DNA of 64,000 nt from Morchella semilibera (GCA_009192285.1 CM018607.1:991736-1055735), one strand, 5' to 3'; positions 20,946 through 32,660 are shown, numbered from the stretch's first letter. The notes: a model not told the origin generated them from the letters alone. Numbers and translations: made by a program.

Positions 20946-21814
20946 CAAACGAAGCGGAGGACTTCGGGTAGTCTCCTGCGAGCTGGGAAATGAGCGTGAG
21001 GTTTATACGGAGTACACTATGGGGATCTCCGAGACTACTACTGGTTGATTAAGGGGAAAAGGAAGTGGAGAAGGAAGGGCAGTATGGGAGAGTATTTCAT
21101 AGAGCATTACAACAAGGTCTTCCGGTACAGGGGGGAGTAATGCAAGACCCTAGTGGCTAGTGCAACTTCCTTGGAGGGGAAAGAGACTATGGAGTAGTGC
21201 AGACGTGGCGAGTACACTCAGTAACAATGGCCCGTATCCAGAAGGAAGGGAACGATGTGAATCATCAAGTACCTGCCAAAGGACTCATTGAAGCTTAACC
21301 TATTTCCTAACAACTGGTAGGTAGGAATAAGTCGGAGGGAGATCCTGAGGAAACCCACCACAGGTAAAGGTGGGGTAAAGGTATCAGCTTCAGAGTTAAT
21401 ATCCAAGCCTGTCAGTGTTGAGAAGCATATATATAGTTAGTAATCCTAGCTTGGCCGCGGAGGTATACCCACGGAGTAGAAATGGGCTGCCACTTGATCT
21501 TCATCCATCATCATCATCTGTGGGGAAAAAAGAGTCTAATATTATCATCGCGAGATTGATGGTCCAGCCAGCCCGCAGGGCTGGTAATGAGACTTCTGAG
21601 TTTTTACCTCTTCCCCTTGGGGGAGAGGGTTTTTCTCTTTCAAACTTTAGGTTTCTGTGATTGTCTACTCTGCCTGATGAATTCCCCTTTGAGCGGAGCG
21701 GTACGCACTCCCGAGACACAGACTCATAGGGCCGCCTCAGGCCACTGGGATACCGGTGCGATGTAGACTGAAGGGACTCCTACCCAATGGCTTTAGCCAT
21801 AGTCCCTGGGAACT
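20946..21814. other. Unassigned stretch inside the gag relic
   Basis: About 870 bp without a recognisable gene. It holds a small palindrome (CAGCCCGCAGGGCTG near 21570) and pyrimidine-rich runs. It separates gag capsid-like sequence (to 20660) from the gag zinc knuckle (from 21815), so part of it is likely an unidentified insertion. Confidence 0.35.
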
Positions 21815-22257
21815 TTGAGCTCTGTATCGAACTACCTGGTGGTTGAGGGTGATCGCTATTACAACCCCTCATTACACTACTCCGGTCCCCTAGTTCCTCA
21901 ATACCAAGCTCCTGCTGCTCCCGCCCCACGCTATCAGGCTCCTACCCCACCTGCTCCTCGCTACCAAGGTTTCGCTTGCCCCAACCCATCTGCTGTCACC
22001 CATCCGTCCCATATGCCCAGATGAGTGCCCCTATAGACCTATCGTCTGGTTGCAGTCGCCCGGACGCTCAGGAAAGAGAGGCTCGCTGTTTGGAGAATAG
22101 ATGCTTTTACTGTGGGCAGGGGAGACATCTGGTGAGGGAATGCTTGCAGGCGGCGGCTCCCAGGAACCCAGCCCCCAGGTTAAAGGGAGCTAGGGTTGAT
22201 ATTAAGAATGAAGCGAATGAAGAAGTGTCTGGCGATAAGGCATTAAGAATTATTTAA
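21815..22257 (+). pseudogene. Gypsy gag C-terminus with zinc knuckle
   Basis: A Pro/Ala/Tyr-rich linker with three near-copies of APAPRYQAP precedes IDLSSGCSRPDAQEREARCL and the zinc knuckle CFYCGQGRHLVREC (C-X2-C-X4-H-X4-C, about 22098-22140). Element 1 reads MDLSNSYRRPDLREREARC and CYYCGGVGHLVRDC at this place, so the two are related. A frame change near 22020 splits the linker from the knuckle. Confidence 0.8.
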
Positions 22258-22279
22258 GAGATGGTTTAAGGATTTTTTC

Positions 22280-22704
22280 TGGATTTCAGTTTCTAGGTTT
22301 TCAGTTTCAGAGAAAGATGTGGATGAGAATCAATTAGTCATAACTTGTTCTATTTCTCAAAGTTCCGACCCTTTTATTCCATCATATGCCCTCATTGATT
22401 CTGGCGGCGCAGGATATTCTTTCATAGATAAAGACTTCATATACCACCACAATCTCGTAATGACTCCTCTGAACACCCTCCGATGGATAGGCGTAATCGA
22501 CGGTGGACCTATTGAGTCAGGAAAGGTTACCCATAAGGGTACTGTCAGTTTAGATATCAAAGGACACAGGGAGGATGCACCCTTCTTTGTCACCCAACTC
22601 GGACACTACCCCTTATTATGGGCCTCACCTGGATGCCCAGGCATGTCACCACTATCCTACCTGCCTCCAACGAAATCCATCTTGATTCGGCTGGCTGTGA
22701 CGGT
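22280..22704 (+). pseudogene. Gypsy protease fragment
   Basis: Reads DENQLVITCSISQ, ALIDSGGAGYSFIDKDF (catalytic D-S-G instead of D-T-G, about 22395), PIESGKVT and PFFVTQLGHYPL, matching the element 1 protease. A frame shift near 22615 precedes the rest (GLTWMPRHVT). The reading ends where a D-type repeat begins at about 22706. Confidence 0.8.
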
Positions 22705-22705
22705 A

Positions 22706-23118
22706 TCACGGAGCAAAAGAGAGACAAGGGTGAGACGTGCCAAGGTATACCACCAAGGTGGAACTATAAACAAGGAGGATTAATCAAAGAGGAGCAGCGT
22801 AGGGCACAGAGTCCACAAGGATTCTCTAATGAAGCAATGGAGGCGACGATACCAGTAGAGGACGCATTCTACTACTGTCATGGATCGAAGGCTTATACGA
22901 AGCGAGGGTATGGGTGAAGCGTAGGCTATAAGTGTTCTTCTGTCCCACAGGGGATAGGAGGAACATCTTGGCGATGACTAAGAGTCCTAAAGTATGTATT
23001 GACTAAAAAGACAAGAAGGTTATATGAAAAGGAAAAGGAAAAACTATTTACAAGTAGGGGCGAGGCCCATATACACTCCATATTTCTATCCGATGACTCA
23101 TCCCCAAAACCCTGTATA
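22706..23118. repeat. D-family repeat
   Basis: Starts TATCACGGAGC like the D copy at 26610. It shares TATACCACCAAGG, AACTATTTACAAG and GAGGCCCATATA blocks and ends CCTGTATA. It interrupts the protease relic. No target duplication is clear. Confidence 0.55.
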
Positions 23119-23122
23119 GAAC

Positions 23123-24018
23123 TATTAGGGTGTCGCACCGGACTACTAGAGTATCACTATGAAGAGCTCAGAGTCCGAAACGCTAACCGCAAAGGCAGAA
23201 AGGAACGGGGTCACTTCAGTCTAAATGTAACTAGAATCTCTGTTGTCCGATGCTAGTCCGACGACTATAGGAAGTCGTTTGGAGTGGGGTAATGCTAATA
23301 CGAAGATTGGTTCAGGTAGATATTTTCAAGAATCACTAAGAGCGTATATATAGAGGTAATAGATTTATATCGTTAAGACTCTTTCTTTGTCGATGATGAT
23401 TTCAACAAAGTCAGAGAATGATACTGTATTTATATCCCGCGCAAATGTCACGCGGACGAAGAACTTTCATTACAACAAATATATGGGAGACCCAGAAGAC
23501 CCTGATAATGCCAAGAAAACCAAACACCAACGCCAACGTTCCTAATGCCTTTTTAAATTCCTCATGTTACATCGCGCTACTGATAACTCCTTAGTACCGG
23601 GCCTCGTCTTCACCCGCCAACTCTTTCCCCGCATCGTTATCTATCACTAAGGAGCATGTCTCAACATTAGGACTATCAACGATTAGGTACCGGAGGTGTC
23701 GGGTAGTCTTACCTTTCCCTGATAAGTCACCAGCGTCAGCTTTCTCAAAACCTTCGCTGTTTGATCGGTTTTGGTCCGATTGATCCCAGACTTGAACTGC
23801 TGCCCTCTCATATACCCACCGGTGTCTTGAGTGGCTGTGCTGGCGCTTTGACGCTCCGGTGGTTTTTTTCAGGGTCGAAAACATATTTTTTAACTAGTGA
23901 TTCTGCGACTCCGCAATCTGGCCCATACTGGCACCACTGTACCTCTCTGGGGCGCCAATTGGGAGTTTAGTAGCATAGGGAGGCTTTGCTGGTCTTCCTG
24001 TCTCCAAATCCCGTAACA
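23123..24018 (-). repeat. B-family LTR (shorter subtype)
   Basis: 896 bp, TATTAGGGTGTCGCACC to CCCGTAACA. Very similar to 11425-12316 in the other orientation. The flanking pentamers differ (AGAAC and CTCGG), so the insertion site was rearranged or this is the remnant of a larger element. Confidence 0.9.
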
Positions 24019-24038
24019 CTCGGAGATATTGGGAGAGC

Positions 24039-24668
24039 TGTGACGGAGTAACCAGGTACGGTGTGACAGATAAGAATGATGCCGCAGAGGGCCTCGAGAG
24101 GCACAGCCAGCACAACGAGGACACTGACGAGGACGAAAAGAGAGCTAGACGGGTGCAAACACAGGTACCGGCAAGAGCAAAGGCAAGGGCAGACGGAGAG
24201 GTCACAGAGCAAAGCAGAGAAAGCGAGGACCAGGTAAAGCGCCGGGCAAGAATTGGAGAAACTATAGAGGTGCGTTCTGCGAAGACGAGTTTGGAAGCGA
24301 GGACTATGGCTATGGATAGGAGTATATTCCTATATACCGAGATAACAGGAAGACAAGACAGAGAGAAAAGAAAGAAAGAACTAAAGGAAAACTCTGCCTG
24401 TACTATTTAACACTCTCCTCTGCCAGTCTACTATGATTTATACCTCTATCTATAGAATCCCATAAAAAACCTATTACAATCACACCACGTATTCCTCCCC
24501 ACCATCTCCTCTAATTATATTACAAATCTATCACGACATGGAATTCCATAGAATCTAATGATGATACCCTCACCTTATTGCATACCATCCTCGCTTAACA
24601 TTCCTTTATTAGTTACATCAGTGCTTTGACTACTGAGCCTTCGGGACTAATGCCAAGACACTGGGACA
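24039..24668 (-). repeat. A-family LTR, probably solo
   Basis: TGTGACGGAGTAACC to ACTGGGACA, 630 bp. The flanking pentamers AGAGC and AGAAC match at 4 of 5. A long, charged open frame runs through it on the minus strand of the element (here the + strand, 24063-24410). Confidence 0.85.
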
Positions 24669-24671
24669 AGA

Positions 24672-24870
24672 ACCCAGGAGATTGATTAGCAGGGATTATG
24701 GGAGAGCATGGGAGATCTAGCTTAATCTCCAAAAGTCTCCGGAGATATCAGGAGGACTTGGGAAACCCTCACTGGCAGGAGAACCCAGGAGATTGGTAGA
24801 GATTACAGAAGAGCTTGGGAGATCTCCCTTAATCCTCCGGAGATATCAGAAAGGTTTGGGGAGCACTTAT
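24672..24870. repeat. Imperfect tandem repeat rich in GGAGAT
   Basis: Two units of roughly 90-100 bp share GGAGATTG, CTTGGGAGATCT(C), CTTAATC and CTCCGGAGATATCAG. The first is about 24672-24760 and the second about 24786-24865. Related GGAGAC-rich sequence occurs inside the short elements at 33950 and 34788. Confidence 0.5.
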
Positions 24871-25054
24871 GAGAACGTACTACTCATACTTGGACTTATA
24901 GCAGAGAGTCTCCGAAGCCTCTCTAAAAAAAAACCTCTTACTCGTGTAGAGGCCGACAATATCTCGCAGCCACTTGCGAGACAATAACAAAGCCTACAGA
25001 GGGTGACAGAAGAGCGCCGCTTAGCATCAGAAGAGCTCTCTAAGCCTTCTTAAA

Positions 25055-26316
25055 TATGACGGAGTAACCAGACACAATGTAATGGATGATAATGATGACG
25101 CAGAGGGTCTCGAGGTGCACAGCCAGCAAAACGAGGACACTAACGAGGACGAGAACGTCGGGCGGGCACAAGCGCAGGCACCAGCGAGGGCAAGGGCAAG
25201 GGTAGAGGCAATGGGCTCAAAATAGAGCAAGGAAAGTGAGGACCAGGTAAGGGCCCAGGCAAGAGTTCGAGGAGTCTATGAGGTCACTGGCACCTCCTGC
25301 GAAGGTGTGACGGAGTAACCCGACGCAAAGTAGAAGATGACAATGATGACGCAGAACAACTCGAGGAGCACAGCCTACACAATGAGGAAACCGACGTAGA
25401 CAAGGACAACACCGGGCAGGCATAAACACAGGCACCGGCAAAGGCAAAGGCACAAGAACACTAAGCAGGGACAGTGAGGGCCGGATGGACATCAACGCGA
25501 ACGATGGGAGGTACTGTGAGTTCTCCTCTTAAAGAGAGCAGGATCTTGGAGGCGAGGAACTATGGCTTGGAAATAGGAATGTATTCGTATATACCAAAAT
25601 AACAGGAAGACGAGACAGAGAGGAAAGAAAGAAAGGACTAAGTAAAACATCTATCCCCCCTATTTAACACCTTTCCTCCACCAGTCTGCTATGACTCATA
25701 CATCAGCTCATAGAAACCCATAGAAATCTGTCGCAACCACACCTCGTATTCCTCCCCACCATCTCTGCTCTTGTCATTACAAATCCATCACGCCATCGAA
25801 TCTCCTAGAACTCAATGACGACACCCCCTCCTCAGTACACCCCTTCCTCGCTTAGCAATGCCTAAACCACCAAAACAGCGCTTCAACTACCTAACCCTCG
25901 AGACCGATATCAAGACACCAAGACAGAAGGCGAGTTTAGAGGCGAAAAGCTATAGCTTGGGAAATAGGAGTATATTTTTATGTATCGAGATAACAGGAAG
26001 ATGAGACAGAGAGAAAAGAAAGAAAGAATTAAGGAAAACATCCATCTCCGCTATTTAACACTTCACCCGCAGCAGTCCAGTATGACTCACACATCAACTC
26101 ATAGAAACTCATGGAAATCCATTGCTACCACACTTTGTATCCCTCCTTACCATCCCGACACTTTCTATTAACAATCCTACCTGCAACTGATCTTAATATA
26201 ACCTAATGATGACAACCTGGCCTCATATCACCCAATCCTCGCTTAACATAACTCCATCCATTACAAAAGCGCTACGACTACCGAACTATCAAATCCGATG
26301 CCAAGATGCCGGGACA
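25055..26316 (-). repeat. A-family solo LTR containing a second A LTR
   Basis: TATGACGGAGTAACC to GCCGGGACA, with a perfect target duplication TTAAA at 25050-25054 and 26317-26321. Its two halves, 25055-25305 and 25931-26316, are separated by the nested solo LTR 25306-25925. Confidence 0.93.
25306..25925 (-). repeat. A-family solo LTR nested in another A LTR
   Basis: 620 bp, TGTGACGGAGTAACCC to CACCAAGACA, with a perfect target duplication GAAGG at 25301-25305 and 25926-25930. The host LTR reads through cleanly when this copy is removed. Confidence 0.95.
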
Positions 26317-26329
26317 TTAAAGGCTCGGG

Positions 26330-26457
26330 AGGCTCCCGCAAAGGCTTAGGAGGCCCTTGTAAGGCCAGGTAAGCCCCTGGAGATCAAAAGTTTGACGGTT
26401 ATCTCCGAATAATTTCCATACCACCCGAGGCTCTGTTAAGTTTGAATAGGCTTGCTG
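26330..26457. mobile_element. Possible end of a CATCAGCAA-type MITE
   Basis: The right end GTTTGAATAGGCTTGCTGATG matches the right end of the 33950-34101 element (GTTTGAATCTTGCTGATG), and the body has the same GGAGG/GGAGA style. The left terminal repeat is missing. Confidence 0.35.
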
Positions 26458-26459
26458 AT

Positions 26460-27164
26460 GAAACAAGGAAGCCCATGGTATCTCTTATTAGTATTTACTT
26501 TAAAGTCCATCCGGTCCTTACTCTCCCTGCCTTGTGCCTTCTTTGCTTCTACCATTGCTTTCAAGTTTGCCCTCGCCAGTGCCTGTGCTTGTGCACACCC
26601 GGCGCTCTTTATCACGGAGCGAAGCGGAGGACTAGGCGAAACGGCCAAGGTACACTACCAAGGCGGGACGGAACTGTTTTATCCGAACCGGGGCGAGGCG
26701 AAACTATGGGAGCGAAACGAGGCACGAAGTAGAACCAGAGAACCGAGTATATTCTAAAGAACTACAAACTCCTGAAGATAGGAAGGTTGCGTGAAGAGGA
26801 AAGAAAGAAAACTATCTACAAGCGAGGGCAAGGCCCATATATATATCTCATCACCCGACCCGATGACTAACCCGAATATCCCTGCACAGAATTCCATAGA
26901 ACCTTCCAAGACCCGTAACCCCAAACCCGACCTTATCCCCTAATCCCGATCCCCTATTGCCGAACCGAACCCCTGCTTCCGAAACCCAAAGGACATAGAC
27001 GAATTCCTGACTAATCCCTTTTCCCGCAACACCACTAAACCATGTTCCACGCCGTTATACTCTTCTTGTCCTCATTAGTATTCTCGTTATGCTGGCTGTG
27101 CTCCTCGAGTCCTTCTTCGTCAACATTGTCATCTGTTATATTACACCTGGTTACTCTGTCACAC
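26460..27164 (+). repeat. A-family LTR 3' part split by a D repeat
   Basis: 26460-26609 matches the A LTR from the CCCATRGTA block to GCCTGTGCTTGTGC. 27065-27164 continues it (CTTGTCCTCATTAG, TGCTCCTCGAGTCC) and ends GTTACTCTGTCACA. The gap is a D repeat with its own target duplication. The 5' half of the LTR is absent. Confidence 0.75.
26610..27059. repeat. D-family repeat with target duplication
   Basis: 450 bp, TATCACGG to CCGTTATA, so its ends form an imperfect 8-bp inverted repeat. A perfect 5-bp duplication CTCTT flanks it (26605-26609 and 27060-27064). Related copies lie at 22706 and 18440. It has no coding capacity. It may be a solo LTR of an unseen element or a short DNA element; 5-bp duplications fit the first. 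Confidence 0.65.
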
Positions 27165-27185
27165 CTCCATTGTATCTTGATAGTA

Positions 27186-27495
27186 CTGTGATTTTGTAAA
27201 GTGTTTTAACTGAGCAAGTATATTTCAATTTCTCAATGGTTGATTTTCAGCATAGTATTCTTGATATTTAATCGTTGATTTTATACTCTTCCAGTCTCTC
27301 ATTCCTTGTTAGATTAGAGATACATAATTTTCCTTTTCTGTTTCAATTGCCAGTGGTAAGTTTTCCATTTGCTTTAGTGCATCTATAATTTTGCTAGCAA
27401 ATATAAAATCAGTCAGGTGACCATCTCCCTTCAGCTTGCTAGCATCTATTAAATCTATAATTCTATCTCTTTTATCCCTTGTTGTTTACTTAGGT
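27186..27495 (-). pseudogene. Unidentified coding-like relic
   Basis: The minus strand reads in one frame for about 100 codons with two stops. It includes DKRDRIIDLIDASKLKGDGH and FIFASKIIDALKQMENLPLA, hydrophilic and helical with good codon-like composition. I do not recognise the family. It begins just after an A LTR end, so it may be transposon interior or a captured gene piece. Confidence 0.3.
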
Positions 27496-27499
27496 CTAA

Positions 27500-29446
27500 C
27501 ATTTTGCAGGTTCATGATAACCAGACCACGTTCCTTTTTGTCTCATGGTGTCAAACAGGCTTCGTGGATTTGGGTTCGTAGACTGGGGTTCGTGGAATGC
27601 GTTTGTGGAATGGGGGTGAACGGGGTTCGTAGAAAGGGTGAACGGAGTTTACGAGTCAAACGAGGGCGAGGGCTTCACAGGTTGAACTTCATGATATCGA
27701 ACTCTCCTCCCAGTACGTAGCAGTGGCGGTCCTGTCTTGGCCCTAAATCATCCAATCACGATTTGCATATCTCTCGACCCTACCAGAGCTTCTCCAGACT
27801 TACCCTTACACCCCGGTACTTCCCAGCCTACGTGTGCTTCTAGCAAGTCATGAAAAACGTCGTTACTCTATTTGAAAACTCGCGCATGCTTGACCGCCGC
27901 CTTACCTCACAGGCCACACCAACGCACGAGAGAGATTTCGCCAGTGTCTAGTGCCTCCGGACATAGCTAAGGTGGTTATTCGAGGATAGGCTACAGTGGT
28001 ATCGGAGTTGCACCATTACCGAGGTTTCTACTGGAGTGTGATTCAACAGACTGGGTAGAGAGCAGCTTAGGTAATTTAATTTCCTCATCCAGACCCTCAC
28101 CCTGGAACCTCGACACCACTCACTACCATATCATGCCCATTACCACCTCCCCCGCCCGCCTAACCACTACTCCCTTTTACTGACCTTTTAATAGTTTTAA
28201 TTAACAACTGAGTATCTCTCGTCAAGAAAAGCTGAGGAGGTGATGGGCTGAGAGATGGAATTCCTAAGTTTTCTAAAGACTAGCGGCGAACAACTACCCC
28301 TGATACGGTGCCTCTGGGATATAATTGAATATACACGTATCTCCCCATCTCTCCATCAAGTAAGTAAAAACTCAAACTTCACCCCCTACAAGGATAGGTA
28401 CCCGCCACAACGATTCCCACAACCTTGGGAATAATGCACATGTAGGTACGTCGAAATTTTCCGATAGGCTCCCAGTAGCACCACACTCTTTAACCCTTCC
28501 CGGGAGCAAGGAATGATGAGTATAAGGCAGGGTAAGGGGAGCGAGTCGGCAAGTATAGACGGCACTTTGGCTTAATTTTTGCACTCTCCCTAAATATTGG
28601 TGGGTTATGATAGCCACGCTAATTGTGTGGTGATAGGTTATCATGCTACATGTGTTACTCATAATCTGAGATCACGGGCACGAGCCAGAATTCACGCCTC
28701 AATCATAACGACATGCCAATGGGCCTATGTATATCTTCCTATACGGGTGGTTTGTCTAGCGCATGAAGTACCGGCCACATGGGACAAGATTGATTTCACA
28801 TACTGTTGCAATATTTATCATGTAGAGGTAAGAGCTTCACATTTCATAATATCATGAAAAACAGTCGTGATCCATAAGAAGGGATATAGTGCACAACAAG
28901 AGAAACCATACATATAATAAGCGCGAAAACAATGTCCGTGTAAATAAACAGCTCGAGATGGAAGAAGTATGAAGACCATTGAAGATATCTGAGCACCAAC
29001 ATCTTGCAATTATGAACTAAGTGAGTAGAGTTCACAATACAGAAAAGCGGGTAGTGGCCTTTAACAACTGTCTAGACCATGAGCGAGAAGAAAGAATGGA
29101 ATGGAAACGTTGGAGGTAACAACCTGGATGTGCATAACGCGAAATAAGAGAGTGAGTAGTCAAGCATAAGGAAACAGTAAAATGTGGAAAACGAGCCTTG
29201 AAATGCTCCTTTCAAAAAGGTGTTGACAGACGCTTCATAAGGAGCCACTCCACTCTCGGCTGAACAATCCTATCAATGACCGAAATCTCTGTCGATAAGA
29301 CGCATATGACCATGAAGTAAAGAGAAGGGTAAAAAAAATCCTAGCGAAATGGGTGAAATAAACAACACTCGCACAAGAGTAGTTGATAGCGAAAAAGAGA
29401 AAAAGACACAATTCTTGAGCTGTTACTTGAACTTTCTCATGCAAGA
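27500..29446. other. Intergenic region, no gene recognised
   Basis: Short overlapping open frames only (longest about 95 codons), none with a family signature. No clear LTR or inverted repeat seen. It forms the border between the first transposon block and the zinc-finger gene. Confidence 0.4.
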
Positions 29447-30809
29447 TCAATCTGAAAGAGAGGCCTGCTTCAGGCGTTGTTCAAGCCGCTCAAGGTCTTC
29501 TGCAGAAGGCTTGTATTTAGACTTCTTAGGTCTAAGCAGAAAGAATTAGCATAATCACTTGATGAAGAGTTAAGTTAGTAACTTACGGATCGCGAACGCC
29601 AGTGTCTTTCTTTTGACTACCACAGCCCTCACAAATCTTAGTACCTGTAGTGAAGGTTGAATTGCACTTAGTACAGGTCCAGTGCACACGGCGACGGGGC
29701 TTCTTGTAAACGCGTTTTGGGCGCCCAGGGAGAGGCTCCTCCTTCTCGCTGTCGCTAGGGTCACATCCATCGTAGTATCCAGGTGGCTTATTCTTCTTCC
29801 TATATCGCGAGTGCTTAGTATAGTGCTTGGGCTGGAGGAAATAGTCAACAGGCCACTAACGGTTCACGAGGACATTTCTTGCAACGATTGTGGTTACACT
29901 TTTTGCAAACTTTCTCACCACCGAAATCCGTCTGGCATCGATGACAGGTGCGATGGATTCTTTGGCGTGGTGCTTTGCGGACGAGATCTTGTCCACCAGT
30001 ACGACTAGGAAGCGTGAGGCCTGAGATGTAATCCTTCTTCTTCTTGCGGGTGATCTTTTCACCGATCTTTTCTTTGCCTTTACCCTTATCTTTAGGTTTC
30101 TTGACCCTATGTGTTCAAATTAATCAGTCAAAACTCCTGTGAATAGCAAACATCGGATAAAATGAACACCAGGATGGTCTTACGGGTTCCTAGGGCATTT
30201 GGTGCATCGCTTATGGCCGCAAGAGCAGCAGACCTTATCAGCACCAGTGTAAGTGGTACCACACTTATGGCAACTACGATGAACTCTCATACGAATTTCC
30301 TTTTGGACACGTTCTCCGGGAGGTGCGTTAGACAAAGGCCAGTCAACATTGGAGATTTCCAAGCCATGTTTCTTGAACAATTCTTGAGCACGCTCCTTCG
30401 TGGTCAATTGGCGAGGGGCTGGCTGAGAGCTCTTCGGCGGCTGTCTCGGCTTCTGCCTCGGTTGGACTGTTGCAGCGCTCCTGTCAAACGTTAGTTGCAA
30501 TCACGTGGGGGCTATGGTAGTGAATAAATACCTAGTTATAGGTGCTGTTGAAGATGTAGCAGTGACACTAGTAGTAGCTGGAGGAGGGGGAGGAGGGGGA
30601 GGAGGGGGATGAGGAGCAGCAACAGGAACAGGAGGAGCAGCAGCAGCAGCAACAGCGCTGCTGGAGGCGACAGCAGGACTGGTCGGGGGCGTATCCCTTG
30701 TGGCAACTGGTGATCTTCCTGACTTGTTGAGACTCATAACTCGCTTGATAGAAGCTGTAAACCGTTTCCTGATGGACTTCTCGTCCCCAATAGAACTGGT
30801 GCCAGCCAT
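29447..30809 (-). CDS. Conserved fungal-type protein with three Cys-rich zinc modules
   Basis: Four exons: 30532-30809, 30184-30480, 29587-30106 and 29447-29531. The introns (51, 77 and 55 bp) have GT..AG ends. The start at 30809 (MAGTSSIGDEKSIRKRF) is chosen because a basic, conserved-looking head follows; an upstream in-frame start would only add a low-quality leader. After a Pro/Ala-rich linker with a run of 10 prolines come three modules: CHKCGTTYTGADKVCCSCGH with RCTKCPR, CHRCQTDFGGEKVCKKCNHN with RCKKCPRE, and CTKCNSTFTTGTKICEGCG. The tail is a short coiled coil (DLERLEQRLKQA). Between modules two and three the frame changes by one base near 29845-29860, either an indel or a 28-base gap too short for a normal intron. 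Zinc binding is inferred from the Cys spacing; the function is unknown. Confidence 0.75.
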
Positions 30810-32520
30810 TTTGGATAGCTTGTGTCTGAACTTCTTTAAACTCCTCAAAGGGAATGGTCGTTGGTACGGGTCCGGGGTCAGTAATGGTGGTGATATTGAT
30901 TTCAGCACTTGAAATTGGGCAGAAGATGTGTTGAAGAGGGGGGGGTGGGGAACTAAATAAGGGTTGGCAACCAATGTTCAGACGAACAAACGGTGTGGTA
31001 GCAACTCGACCAAGTTCGCTTCGGACGGCTGTGGCGATAAAAGTAAGACTCTGGCTAGAGCAAGACAAGAAGTGGATCTCTCCGGATTTATGGTCTTCAA
31101 GGGAGAAATAAGTTCGGGAATAGGGTTGGGGGACAAGAGAGTATGAATTCTAAGAGGGGGGGTGGGTGTGGTGGTGGGTGGGGATGGAATGATGGGGTGG
31201 GTGCTGGGTCAAAAGGGAGGAGAGAGTAGGTAGGCAGGGAGGAAGGGACCTATGATGGTTTTTTTTTCCCTCCCCCTGTTCCTATCCGACCCGCGTGAGT
31301 TTCTTGTGGTGCCTTGGGCGCGTCGCTTAGCGACTGTTTGTAATTTCTTGAGGGAGGTGGTGCGACCAGGGACTTGGGAAAGCTCCAACGCTAACTACAT
31401 GTATTGACCAGTCTCAGGGCTTACCGTGTCGTCAATGCCAACGACAGGAGCGACTAGAAAAGGGTTGAGGTAATGGAGAGGAAGAAGAGGACGGTAAGAG
31501 CGAGGAAGCGGTGGAGACGCTTTTGGCGCTTGACTGCGTGTGGGCGGGCAAGTAGGAGGGAAGAGAAAGAGAGGGGAGGGTGTGGAAACTGCTGTACTTT
31601 AGTTACGGACCACCATCTTCCACTAGTAGGCAGGGACAAAAAAAATACTGAAGCCTAGAAAAGCCATAGTCTCTACCATATCAACTGTTTAGAAGGTGTC
31701 CAATAGACGGTCAGTCGGGGCACTTAATTAAAGCCTTTCCGGTAATCATGATGGAAACAGCACAAGGAATCAGATGCTGTAACATACTGTCACGCATGAC
31801 AGAAAGTACCATTTAGACATCCTCGGCGTTAGATTCATCACATTGCCATAAAGGGTTTAAGTACCTCGAATGTAAATCGGACTGACCGGCTATCGGATAC
31901 TGGGTAAGTGGTGTGTTGTGCGGATGCAAGTTATAGTGAGTGCATATATTTGGATAAGGATTAATTTTTAAATCATACAATACAAGGAAAAAAAATATCC
32001 AATCTATGCAAATCATCCAGGCGATCTTTTCTATAGCTAGTCATGTCATTTCAGAGGAATTTATTTACCTATTGTTCGTCAATAGAATATATTTGGCCTA
32101 TACCAATCCTGTAAAGTATACTCGTGAACTATGGTTATGTAAGTAATAGTTAATAGTAATAGTCGAAATAGATACTTTAGCGCCAGTTCGGATATTTCTA
32201 TAAGTATGATTTTGAGTACTAATACTGCGGCATGGTTTTAAAAAGACTAAATTTTGAAAAGACTATTAATTGAACCCAAAAGAGTAAAAAAGATGATGTT
32301 TGGTGCCCAATTTAGCATAATTAAGGGTCTTTTTGAAGAGAATCATATATGAAGAAAAAGAGTTGTCAAAAACTGTAAGCAATTCAGGGTTAGGGCTGGG
32401 GACTTGAAGATATCATATCCTTCCTCTCCATCTTCACACCTCCATCTCTACACCTCCATCTACACACCTTCATTTCTAAACCCCCCCACCGCAGTTCTCT
32501 ACCCTTACCAATCATACATG
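30810..32520. other. Intergenic region upstream of the zinc-finger gene
   Basis: Contains the likely promoter and 5' leader of the minus-strand gene. Next comes a very G-rich stretch (31150-31215, many GGG/GGGG runs) and then unremarkable AT-richer sequence. No further gene is supported. Confidence 0.5.
31150..31215 (+). repeat. G-rich low-complexity tract
   Basis: Runs of G3-G8 separated by T/A (GGGGGGGTGGGTGTGGTGGTG...), about 340 bp upstream of the zinc-finger gene start. The strand could form a G-quadruplex. Confidence 0.6.
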
Positions 32521-32529
32521 AACTAATCC

Positions 32530-32660
32530 GCCGAGTAGTAAATCCAAGCAGTGAATCAAGCAGCGGATCAAGCAGCGAATCAAGCACAGGATCAAGTAGA
32601 GGTTCAAGCAACGAATCAAGCAGCGAACGAATTAAGTAGTGAATCAGGCAGCGAATCAAG
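32530..32660 (+). repeat. 12-bp minisatellite
   Basis: About ten imperfect copies of GAATCAAGCAGC (variants GGATCAAGCAGC, GTTCAAGCAAC, GAATCAGGCAGC). The 12-bp unit keeps a frame open on the minus strand (repeating LLDSLLDP), but this is a by-product of the repeat. Confidence 0.75.

Noticed and set aside
32390-32659. Open frame with repeating LLDSLLDP on the minus strand
   Set aside because: It is the translation of a 12-bp minisatellite (a multiple of three keeps it open); no start context or conserved domain.
32530-32660. Regular repeats that could suggest a CRISPR array
   Set aside because: The units are contiguous 12-mers without spacers, and the host is a eukaryote.
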